This document shows, one piece after another, positions 8,053 to 14,539 of a DNA stretch of 26,382 nucleotides (position 1 is its first letter; every line of letters begins with the position of its first letter). The notes beneath the pieces were generated by a model. That model ran no database searches. It saw only the letters and a program-made list of their open reading frames with translations, and had not been told where the DNA came from. The DNA lies in the NCBI GenBank assembly GCA_945903555.1, contig CAMDOJ010000004.1, positions 1 to 26,382 of the forward strand. The letters are read 5' to 3'. The stretch is from Chthoniobacter flavus (GTDB lineage Bacteria > Verrucomicrobiota > Verrucomicrobiia > Chthoniobacterales > Terrimicrobiaceae). Made by a program: the position numbers and the translations under genes.

Positions 8053-9683
8053 AGTATGTTGGTCGCCTCATGACGGGTCTCCTCGTCCTTGTTGCCGTTG
8101 CTGTCTCAACCGCCATAGCATGGGCTTTTACGGCAGGAGGTCTATCCGCGACCGGCGCCCATTTTGCCATCGCAGTCGGAGCCGTAGGGGGCCTAGTCAC
8201 AGCTTGGTTCACACAAGACGAAAATGCTTCGACGCTCACAGCCTGGGATGTTCTTTTGCTTGTGCTCTTCTCGTTGGCATCCCTGAGATCATTTATCTGG
8301 CTGATCTATAGCGTGGGCGACGAATGGCGCATCCTTTCGCCTAATAATCTCGGTGATATCTCGATTCACATCCAATTCATCCGCTACTTTGCTTCGGGTG
8401 TCGGATTTTGGCCCGAAAGCCCCATTCTATCTGGCTCGCCCCTCGTTTACCCACTTGGCATGGATTTGTGGAACAGCCTGCTCCTTCTCTCGGGATTGCC
8501 AGTCGAACGCGGGCTGATCTGGACTGGACTGATCGGCGCTGTACTCACCGCATGGTCGCTCTGGAGGTGGGGAGGAGCGTTTGCCATCGCAGCGCTTTTG
8601 TTCAACGGCGGAATAGCCGGATTTGCTTTTTTCAGCACAGGGATGATCATGGATTTTCAATCAGAACTGGCTTGGAAAAACTTATTTCTAACGATGTTTG
8701 TGACCCAGCGCGGACTCCTTTACGCACTCCCTTGCGGACTCCTTCTACTGAGGACATGGAGGGAAGATTTTTTTGGAAACGGCTCGGGCATTCCAAGGGT
8801 GGTTCCATTTTTTCTCTATGTCACCCTGCCGTTTTTTAGCGCTCACGCATTCCTAGCCCTAAGCTTCATTCTGGCTGGCATATTTGTTTTTCAACCCACA
8901 TCTCGGAGATCACTTTTTATTTTTGTTGGCGGAGCCATTCTTCCCGCTTCGGGTGCAATCTATCTGGTCACTGGCGGCTTCTCGGCTACTTCTGGACTGC
9001 GTTGGTTGCCTGGATGGATGCAGGCGGATGGTGGCGTCCACTTCTGGATTCTGAATTTTGGCATCAGCCTGCCGCTTTTGTTGATCTTGCTTGCGGTGGT
9101 CGCGATACGAGGTGACGCACTTGCACGTAGTTTTTGTTTTCCGTCCTTAGGAATTTTTGCGACCTGCTTTCTTTTTGCCATTGCGCCGTGGGAATGGGAC
9201 AACACAAAAATGCTGATTTGGGCATGGCTCGTGTGTGCACCTTTTCTTTGGGAAAGGCTATTTGCTCCCCTTCCAAAGCTTTTCAGTGTCATTCTTTGCT
9301 CAGTTCTTTTTGCGAGTGGTGCGCTGTCCTTGATTGGCGGTCTCGATGGACGCCATGGATACAAACTCATCACCCGTTCGGAACTGGCGGCGACCGAAAT
9401 CGCATTACAAAATGTCCCACGAGGTTCTCGGATTGCCGTCGATCCCGACTTCAACAATCCGGTCATGCTACTCGGATGGCCCGTCAGTTGCGGATACGAG
9501 GGACACCTTTGGAGTCATGGCCTTGATTACAAAGCCAAGTGGATCAAATTGCAGAATATCCTGTCCTCTCGACCAGGCTGGAAAGATGATGCCGATAATC
9601 TCAATACCCATTGGGTTTTCCGAAAGAGCGGCAAACTGGAGTCCGTCAAAGACGGTGAATCAGTCGAAAAACAGACCCACTAA
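8049..9683 (+). CDS. Multi-pass membrane protein, probably GT-C-type glycosyltransferase
   Basis: 544-residue membrane protein with about 11-13 hydrophobic segments and a C-terminal soluble tail of about 130 residues. I do not recognise a specific family. The loop after the first helices (GDISIHIQFIRYFASG, then a segment ending PLVYPLGMDLWNS) resembles the first extracytoplasmic loop of GT-C membrane glycosyltransferases, where an Asp-x-x-x-His pattern precedes a long membrane domain. The start is the ATG at 8049-8051, which overlaps the TGA of the Agl23-like gene (ATGA), indicating translational coupling and a shared task. A longer frame from 7965 lies wholly inside the upstream gene and is rejected. 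The 3' end overlaps the convergent small gene by 4 bases. Alternative: a polysaccharide polymerase or transporter. Confidence 0.75.
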   Translation: MKYVGRLMTGLLVLVAVAVSTAIAWAFTAGGLSATGAHFAIAVGAVGGLVTAWFTQDENASTLTAWDVLLLVLFSLASLRSFIWLIYSVGDEWRILSPNNLGDISIHIQFIRYFASGVGFWPESPILSGSPLVYPLGMDLWNSLLLLSGLPVERGLIWTGLIGAVLTAWSLWRWGGAFAIAALLFNGGIAGFAFFSTGMIMDFQSELAWKNLFLTMFVTQRGLLYALPCGLLLLRTWREDFFGNGSGIPRVVPFFLYVTLPFFSAHAFLALSFILAGIFVFQPTSRRSLFIFVGGAILPASGAIYLVTGGFSATSGLRWLPGWMQADGGVHFWILNFGISLPLLLILLAVVAIRGDALARSFCFPSLGIFATCFLFAIAPWEWDNTKMLIWAWLVCAPFLWERLFAPLPKLFSVILCSVLFASGALSLIGGLDGRHGYKLITRSELAATEIALQNVPRGSRIAVDPDFNNPVMLLGWPVSCGYEGHLWSHGLDYKAKWIKLQNILSSRPGWKDDADNLNTHWVFRKSGKLESVKDGESVEKQTH

Positions 9684-10015
9684 GAAGGGATCGCCCGCCA
9701 AAGCATGACTATGATCACAGCAAAAACGAGGCAGAGGATAAGAAATTTAACTTTATCATTCTGGATTTCACGCACTAGGCGAGGCCTTCCCTTTTGGGGG
9801 TAGGATGACTTGCCGCCACGCGGCACACCGAAGGGTGCCTGTAATGTCGTTGTTACCTTGATTTTAGTTTTCTTTCGCTCCTGCTCTTTTTTAGCTTCAA
9901 GAATAAGCTTTTTTTTGAGCAACTGCTCTTGTCGAGTCAGTCCCGCTTGCTCTTTTGAAAGGCGATTCTGCTCGTCAGTGACTTTTGTCGATGAGGACAA
10001 CTTGGAGAAGCGCAT
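9680..10015 (-). CDS. Unknown charged protein with C-terminal membrane anchor
   Basis: Family not recognised. The 111 residues fall into three parts: a Lys/Glu/Gln-rich N-terminal segment (about 12-50) with strong coiled-coil character, a short basic Gly/Pro linker containing GVPRGGKSSYPQKGRPR (about 62-79), and a single hydrophobic helix at about 90-107 ending four residues from the C-terminus. That layout is a tail-anchored protein with its bulk in the cytoplasm. ATG at 10013-10015 is only 5 bases after the stop of the upstream coiled-coil gene, so the two are an operon. Its stop overlaps the end of the plus-strand GT-C gene by 4 bases. Start and length are clear, function is not. Confidence 0.7.
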   Translation of the reverse strand: MRFSKLSSSTKVTDEQNRLSKEQAGLTRQEQLLKKKLILEAKKEQERKKTKIKVTTTLQAPFGVPRGGKSSYPQKGRPRLVREIQNDKVKFLILCLVFAVIIVMLWRAIPS

Positions 10016-10020
10016 GGGAG

Positions 10021-10638
10021 TTATTTAGCGGAAGCGTTCCAGATGTAGATGAGGATAGCGAGAACGCCAATGGCTTGCAGGGGCAGCGTGAATGCAAATC
10101 CATTCTTGAGCCAAAAAAAGAATCCCCGATCCTCCTCAAACGAATAGTCACTGTCCGATGCACTCGAAAAATGTTCATCCTCCGATGCGGAATCTACCGA
10201 GATCTTAGCTTGAGCTTTGATGAATTCCGAGCGGGCATCTTCGACTGCACTAATGGCCTTGCTTAGTTCGCGCGGTAAATCTTGCGGGCTCCAAGAACGC
10301 GTATTAATGGCTTCCAATTGGTTTAAATGCTGACTGAAGGATTGATGGATGGAGTGCATCTGCTCGACCCTTTTTTGAGATTCCTCAATCTCCCTTTGAA
10401 CAACAACAATGGCGCGGGTGAATTTGTCGAGAAGATCGGCGCGACCTTGATCCAAAGAATCCTGACGACGCTTGAGTTCTTCCAATCGGGACTTTTCACG
10501 CTCGATTTCCTCTTGTTTTAATTTGAGGGTTTCGAGTTCCGCGCGCACCTGCTGGACTTTGTCTCCAAGTTCCCCATTTTCTTCATCGGAGAGATTAAGA
10601 TACGCGTCAGAAAGTTTGCTGCTGTTGTCGGAACCCAT
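10021..10638 (-). CDS. Unknown coiled-coil protein with acidic region and C-terminal membrane anchor
   Basis: Family not recognised. In 205 residues: a long heptad-rich coiled coil (about 23-100, dense in Glu, Lys, Arg, Gln, Leu), a second helical stretch (about 115-145), an acidic Ser/Asp/Glu-rich patch (about 148-170, with SASEDEHFSSASDSD), an FFFWLKNGF interface, and one hydrophobic helix (about 180-200) at the very C-terminus. The topology is the same as that of the smaller gene 5 bases downstream, so both may sit on the same membrane and bind each other (inference). The frame is open to a GTG at 10668. ATG at 10638 is preferred because a TATAAT-like element at 10684-10689 would place the transcript start near 10677, leaving a normal leader. 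Confidence 0.72.
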   Translation of the reverse strand: MGSDNSSKLSDAYLNLSDEENGELGDKVQQVRAELETLKLKQEEIEREKSRLEELKRRQDSLDQGRADLLDKFTRAIVVVQREIEESQKRVEQMHSIHQSFSQHLNQLEAINTRSWSPQDLPRELSKAISAVEDARSEFIKAQAKISVDSASEDEHFSSASDSDYSFEEDRGFFFWLKNGFAFTLPLQAIGVLAILIYIWNASAK

Positions 10639-10683
10639 ATAAGGCAGACTTGATAATCTTTTCGACACTCACTATCCAGCCAA

Positions 10684-10689
10684 ATTATA
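10684..10689 (-). promoter_or_regulatory. Candidate -10 element for the coiled-coil gene pair
   Basis: The minus strand reads TATAAT here, 46 bases upstream of the ATG at 10638. I see no good -35 hexamer at 16-18 bases, so this is a partial promoter call. It would drive the two tail-anchored coiled-coil genes and diverges from the purC promoter. Confidence 0.4.
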
Positions 10690-10712
10690 AAAATTTGCGA
10701 TCGATTTGAGCG

Positions 10713-10741
10713 TTGATGATCGGGTGCTCCAAAAGTATAAT
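10713..10741 (+). promoter_or_regulatory. Probable sigma70-type promoter of purC
   Basis: TTGATG at 10713-10718 and a perfect TATAAT at 10736-10741 are separated by 17 bases, the optimal spacing. The expected transcript start is near 10748, which gives purC an unusually long leader of about 114 bases. This is the best promoter in the window by eye. Confidence 0.7.
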
Positions 10742-10796
10742 TCTTTATTCACCAATCACCCTGATTCGCTCCTAAAACCTCGCTAAGCTCACTTCT

Positions 10797-10820
10797 AAAA
10801 AAAGCTCCGCCACACGGAGC
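10797..10820 (-). terminator. Intrinsic terminator facing leftward inside the purC leader
   Basis: Perfect 6-base stem (GCTCCG at 10804-10809, CGGAGC at 10815-10820) with a 5-base loop. On the minus strand it is followed at once by seven T (10797-10803), the form of a Rho-independent terminator for leftward transcripts. It lies in the 5' leader of purC, where the plus-strand RNA would carry the same hairpin without a U tract. It may stop antisense RNA from purC or insulate the leftward coiled-coil genes. Confidence 0.55.
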
Positions 10821-10861
10821 GAACAGAAAAATCCTGCACTCCATTTAATAACCTGCTTTTT

Positions 10862-11749
10862 ATGACCCTTCTTGAATGTGATCTTCCCGGCATCAAAAAA
10901 CTTCGCAGTGGAAAAGTCCGTGAGGTTTTTGATCTCGGCGACTGCCTCCTCATTGTCACGACTGACCGAATTTCGGCCTTCGATTGCATCCTGCCAACCG
11001 CGATACCTCGAAAAGGCGAGGTCCTCACACAGATGTCCGTATTCTGGTATGAGGTTCTTGACTTTATTCCGAATCATTTCATCACGGCGAGATTCGAGGC
11101 ATTCCCGTCTACCCTGCATCCGTTCGAGGCCCAACTCACAGGCCGATCTATGCTCGTTCGCAAAGCCAAGCCTCTGCCTGTGGAATGTGTCGCGCGCGGA
11201 TACGTTGCCGGATCCGGTTGGAAGGAATATCAGGCCTCAGGAACAGTGGGAGGCCATGAGGTTCCTACCGATTTACTGCAATCCGCGAAACTTCCAAAAA
11301 CCCTCTTCACCCCATCCACAAAGGCGGAGGCGGGACACGATGAAAATATCACATGGAAGCAATGCCGCGCCATCTTGGGCGACGAGCTAGCCACCCAAGT
11401 GCGTGATCAAACTATTGATCTCTACGAGCACGGATGCTCCCATGCGGCGCAGGCAGGCATTTTGATCGCGGACACGAAGTTTGAATTTGGTATTGTCGAT
11501 GACCGCGTGATCCTCATTGATGAGTGCCTTACGCCCGATTCTTCCCGTTTCTGGCCGGCTAACTCTTGGGTTGCGGGAACGAATCCCCCCAGCTTCGACA
11601 AGCAATTCGTGCGCGACTACCTTGAAACCCTCGACTGGGATAAAACCTCTCCCGCACCCGAACTTCCAACCGAAGTGGCGGAAAAGACCTCTCAAAAATA
11701 CATTGAAGCTTTTGAAAAGTTGACTGGCCGCAAACTCCCTTCTTTCTGA
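10862..11749 (+). CDS. purC: Phosphoribosylaminoimidazole-succinocarboxamide synthase
   Basis: SAICAR synthetase of de novo purine synthesis, joining CAIR with L-aspartate using ATP in the cytoplasm. At 295 residues it belongs to the longer, yeast-like form rather than the ~237-residue E. coli form. Seen: KLRSGKVREVFDLG (phosphate-binding start), TTDRISAFDCILPTAIPRKG, VECVARGYVAGSGWKEY, and the catalytic block IADTKFEFGI followed by LIDECLTPDSSRFWP. The start ATG at 10862 has no Shine-Dalgarno motif. A strong promoter lies about 120 bases upstream and a hairpin lies in the leader. No other purine gene is adjacent. The next gene starts 54 bases downstream and may be read through. Confidence 0.97.
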   Translation: MTLLECDLPGIKKLRSGKVREVFDLGDCLLIVTTDRISAFDCILPTAIPRKGEVLTQMSVFWYEVLDFIPNHFITARFEAFPSTLHPFEAQLTGRSMLVRKAKPLPVECVARGYVAGSGWKEYQASGTVGGHEVPTDLLQSAKLPKTLFTPSTKAEAGHDENITWKQCRAILGDELATQVRDQTIDLYEHGCSHAAQAGILIADTKFEFGIVDDRVILIDECLTPDSSRFWPANSWVAGTNPPSFDKQFVRDYLETLDWDKTSPAPELPTEVAEKTSQKYIEAFEKLTGRKLPSF

Positions 11750-11803
11750 TTCGATCAATCTAATCACGGCTCTCATAGCGGATAGTCCCTAGACATTCTT
11801 GAT

Positions 11804-12820
11804 ATGGAAATTCTCAAAACTCTTGCCGTTGCCCTTAGCATGGGAAGCTTGGCGGGGCTTAATTTGTATCTCACTGTTTTTGTGAGCGGACTTGCTTTGC
11901 GATTCGAATGGCTCACTCTTCCCGCCCCCTTGCATGGACTAGAAGCACTCGCTCACCCAATCGTCATCGCCTTGGCTGGGATTTTGTATTTGTTTGAATT
12001 TTTTGCTGATAAAATCCCTTGGGTCGATACCGCTTGGGACTCGGTCCACACCTTCATACGCCCGGTTGGTGCTGCGGCCATTGCCCTGGCTGCGATAGGA
12101 GAGGTTCATCCTGCTTTTGAGGTCACAGCGGCCCTTCTTGCTGGCAGCATGGCCCTATCCTCGCACCTTGCCAAAGCTGGAACTCGCCTTGTTGCCAATA
12201 CCTCGCCAGAACCAATCACAAATATCGGTCTGAGCCTCGCTGAAGACGCGATCGTACTGGGCGGTCTGAGCTTGATCGCGTGGAGTCCGCTTGTTGCCTT
12301 GGGAATCGCCGCGGTGGCGTTCATCGCTATCATCGCGATTTTTCCCATGCTACTTCGAAGCATTCGCAGGCACCTGTGGTTTGCTTGGCGCAAGCTTAAA
12401 TGCCCAGCCGATGACAAAAAACCCAATGCTCCGGAAACTTCCCTTCCCGCGAAATGGGACACACTTTTGAGAAGATCCCACAGCAACAAAAACGCCGTTG
12501 ATTGGGCCCTGCCCTGTGTGACTGGGAAAGGATCTTTATTGTCGCCAAATATCCACGGCTGGCTTGTTCGACTTTACGGAGACTCACAGGAAATCCAATT
12601 CATCGGGCGCACTTGGTGGGGATCCACTTTTGCTACAATCGACTTTCGTAATTCCACGGTCACCTCACATCCAGGATTCATGGCAGATCGGATTTCCATC
12701 AGACACCGCGAAGGAGCCCCGCGCCAAATCTTTGATTTCGACCATTTGTACTCCAAGGCTGCGGCGATCGCTTTAGAAACGCTCCAAGGGCCAATCGAAA
12801 GTAGCGAGACTTTAGAGTAA
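11804..12820 (+). CDS. DUF4126 membrane protein with unidentified C-terminal domain
   Basis: 338 residues. The first ~195 match the DUF4126 family of unknown function: GSLAGLNLYLTVFVSGLALR near the start, EFFADKIPWVDTAWDSVHTFIRP (about 64-86), and SPEPITNIGLSLAEDAIVLGG, with about five or six hydrophobic segments ending in a basic SIRRHLWFAWRKLK stretch. DUF4126 proteins are usually near 150-200 residues. Here a soluble tail of about 135 residues follows, with a Trp-rich core (WLVRLYGDSQEIQFIGRTWW) that looks like a small beta domain and that I cannot assign. By topology the tail probably faces the cytoplasm, since it follows an Arg/Lys-rich boundary. It may share the purC promoter. Confidence 0.82.
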   Translation: MEILKTLAVALSMGSLAGLNLYLTVFVSGLALRFEWLTLPAPLHGLEALAHPIVIALAGILYLFEFFADKIPWVDTAWDSVHTFIRPVGAAAIALAAIGEVHPAFEVTAALLAGSMALSSHLAKAGTRLVANTSPEPITNIGLSLAEDAIVLGGLSLIAWSPLVALGIAAVAFIAIIAIFPMLLRSIRRHLWFAWRKLKCPADDKKPNAPETSLPAKWDTLLRRSHSNKNAVDWALPCVTGKGSLLSPNIHGWLVRLYGDSQEIQFIGRTWWGSTFATIDFRNSTVTSHPGFMADRISIRHREGAPRQIFDFDHLYSKAAAIALETLQGPIESSETLE

Positions 12821-12864
12821 AATCACGTCGTCGTCTTCGAGGCGCGAACCGCCATGCAGTTATC

Positions 12865-13266
12865 TTAAGAAGATGCGACGCGCGGCGTCTGAACGATCAC
12901 CCTTTGCGTGGGATTTTCTTCATCATTCAATTCTTCGCCAGATTGCATTAAGAGGAAATGCTCCTCAAATAAGGCCGCCGCTTGGGCACGATCGCAACGA
13001 TCGCTTTGATTCACCAACTCTAATCGCTCATTGAAATCACGAAAGTCCACCCGCACTTTGCCTTGCGTCAGGATTTGAACAACGATTCCAAGCGCTTGAG
13101 AATTAGAATACCCGAGCTTCAGCATGTATTCGTCAATTTTTACCGACAGCGGCTTATACAGGCTATCTCTGGCTTGCATGACCCCGCCCTCCTTTTCGAG
13201 TTTGGTTTCCTTGATAGCGATCTCAGACGTGCGTGGGGCAGCCTTTATTGACATACCAAACATCAT
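12865..13266 (-). CDS. Unknown small protein, paralogue A of tandem pair
   Basis: Family not recognised. 133 residues, soluble, no signal peptide. A conserved core at about 47-84 contains LKLGYSNSQALGIVVQ and LTQGKVRVDFRD, and is shared with the upstream gene at 13401-13889: by eye 32 of 38 core positions are identical. The C-terminus ends in TQRVIVQTPR, again matched in the paralogue (TQRIVIQSPR). The N-terminal 30 residues are divergent and basic. Possible starts are ATG at 13266, 13263 and 13254. It is the last gene of the minus-strand block and converges on the DUF4126 gene. The 134-base gap from its paralogue could hold its own promoter. Confidence 0.72.
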   Translation of the reverse strand: MMFGMSIKAAPRTSEIAIKETKLEKEGGVMQARDSLYKPLSVKIDEYMLKLGYSNSQALGIVVQILTQGKVRVDFRDFNERLELVNQSDRCDRAQAAALFEEHFLLMQSGEELNDEENPTQRVIVQTPRVASS

Positions 13267-13400
13267 AGCAAAAACCCCGTTAAATCAACGAACTATTTTA
13301 AACAAGTGCACACTCTACGAGAGCCATTTTAAATCCCAAAGAAACGACCTCTGAACAACTCGGTTCGGGCAGATGAAAGCCACCTTGGGCTTATAAAAAA

Positions 13401-13889
13401 CTATCCGCTGGGCTTTTGCGACCTAGGCGATTGAATCACGATCCTTTGCGTCATAGTCGATGCAACATCTCCCATGCTTATAGACTTTTTCATATTTTCG
13501 ATATGTTTGTCAAAAATATCAACCGCCTCCGTTCGGGAAAATAAAGTCCCCTCCTCGAAGAGTTGTAACCTCTCGGTGTGATCGCGAAAATCTACCCTCA
13601 CCTTCCCCTGAGTCAGCACTTGGACAACAATGCCTAGCGTCTGCGAATTCGAATACCCCAACTTCAGAATGTATTCTTCGATTTTATCAGCCAGAGTTTT
13701 ATACAAATCCCCTTCAGCTTCAGACTTTCTGGGAGTATTAAAGATTTTGGACTCCTTAATTGTAATATTTGAAGCTATTTTCACAGGTTTTGGAGTTGGT
13801 ACTCTGTAACAAAATCCCCCCATTGTCGCCACATATTTCTCTTGGAATCGATGATCACCATCTCGGACCTGCTGCGGTGTCATGGGCAT
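13401..13889 (-). CDS. Unknown small protein, paralogue B of tandem pair
   Basis: Family not recognised. About 162 residues, soluble. It shares a ~38-residue core with the next gene downstream (LKLGYSNSQTLGIVVQ and LTQGKVRVDFRD, about residues 75-112), then an acidic helical region and a conserved C-terminal TQRIVIQSPR. It carries an extra N-terminal section of about 35 residues (MTPQQVRDGDHRFQEKYVA region) that the other copy lacks. The alternating hydrophobic core suggests a strand-helix fold, perhaps a homo- or hetero-oligomer (inference). The open frame begins with TTG at 13898. ATG at 13889 or 13883 is more likely. It begins 35 bases after the SprT-like gene ends and probably belongs to the cysE operon. 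Confidence 0.7.
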   Translation of the reverse strand: MPMTPQQVRDGDHRFQEKYVATMGGFCYRVPTPKPVKIASNITIKESKIFNTPRKSEAEGDLYKTLADKIEEYILKLGYSNSQTLGIVVQVLTQGKVRVDFRDHTERLQLFEEGTLFSRTEAVDIFDKHIENMKKSISMGDVASTMTQRIVIQSPRSQKPSG

Positions 13890-13924
13890 TTGAAGCAACG
13901 AGTCAAGAAGCCCAGACGATCGGC

Positions 13925-14539
13925 TTATGCGGCAATTTTATCTGGCCGATCTACGGGACGGAAGCGGAAGCGGAAGTGGTATTTTCCGCCGTTGTGTTTG
14001 CGGCAACACTTGATGCAGGCGGTTTTTTGGCACAGCGGTTTAACACGGGCCAGCATGGTCGCGCACTCGGGGCAGGAGTAAAAAAACTTCCGCGCGATTT
14101 TGCGGCGCTTGAAGGGAAGTTCGTGACACCGTGCCTCATTTGGGATGCCGAGATCGGCGCAAGCTTGTCGCCATTCCAATCCATGTGCCTCTATGCGGCG
14201 GCGACCGGCGCGGTGCTTGGCGAGAAGGTGCGCGAGTTCGTGACGCAGGGTTCGTTGAACTTCGGCTGCCGAAACTTCTACAAGCTTAGGGTTCAGCAAA
14301 ACCGTTCGCTCGCTAAACATGGCCATGCCCGCAGTGGTGCGCAGAGTGGGATTCCAATAAACGCGGGGATGAAGATCCCGACAACCAACCGTCTTGAGAA
14401 GTTGATTCGCAAAATCCTCCAACAAGGGATCCTGACGCAGTCGGGAATTGCGCCGCGGCTTTTTAATATCGTCGGGCTTCAAGCGGACTCGACGCATGAC
14501 GGTGCGCCCAAAATCAAGAAGCAGTTGCCGGTATTTCAT
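13925..14539 (-). CDS. SprT-like zinc metalloprotein with C-terminal zinc ribbon
   Basis: 204-residue protein of the SprT/SPRTN-like zincin fold. The HExxH metal site is HELAH at 100-104, with a third candidate ligand His119 in EAHGLEW, spaced as in SprT. A C-terminal zinc ribbon uses Cys156/Cys159 (YSCPECA) and Cys175/Cys178 (ACIKCC). Bacterial SprT proteins are poorly characterised, while eukaryotic SPRTN cleaves DNA-protein crosslinks. A basic N-terminal region (15-35) may bind nucleic acid. The frame is open to 14713, but ATG at 14539 overlaps the stop of the cysteine desulfurase gene as ATGA and is chosen. Translation is therefore coupled to that gene. Whether it is an active protease cannot be decided here. 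Confidence 0.85.
   Translation of the reverse strand: MKYRQLLLDFGRTVMRRVRLKPDDIKKPRRNSRLRQDPLLEDFANQLLKTVGCRDLHPRVYWNPTLRTTAGMAMFSERTVLLNPKLVEVSAAEVQRTLRHELAHLLAKHRAGRRRIEAHGLEWRQACADLGIPNEARCHELPFKRRKIARKFFYSCPECATMLARVKPLCQKTACIKCCRKHNGGKYHFRFRFRPVDRPDKIAA

Noticed and set aside
12862..12874. ATCTT-AAG-AAGAT palindrome at the end of paralogue A
   Set aside because: Overlaps the stop codon, has a 3-base loop and no T tract; no terminator found in this convergent gap.
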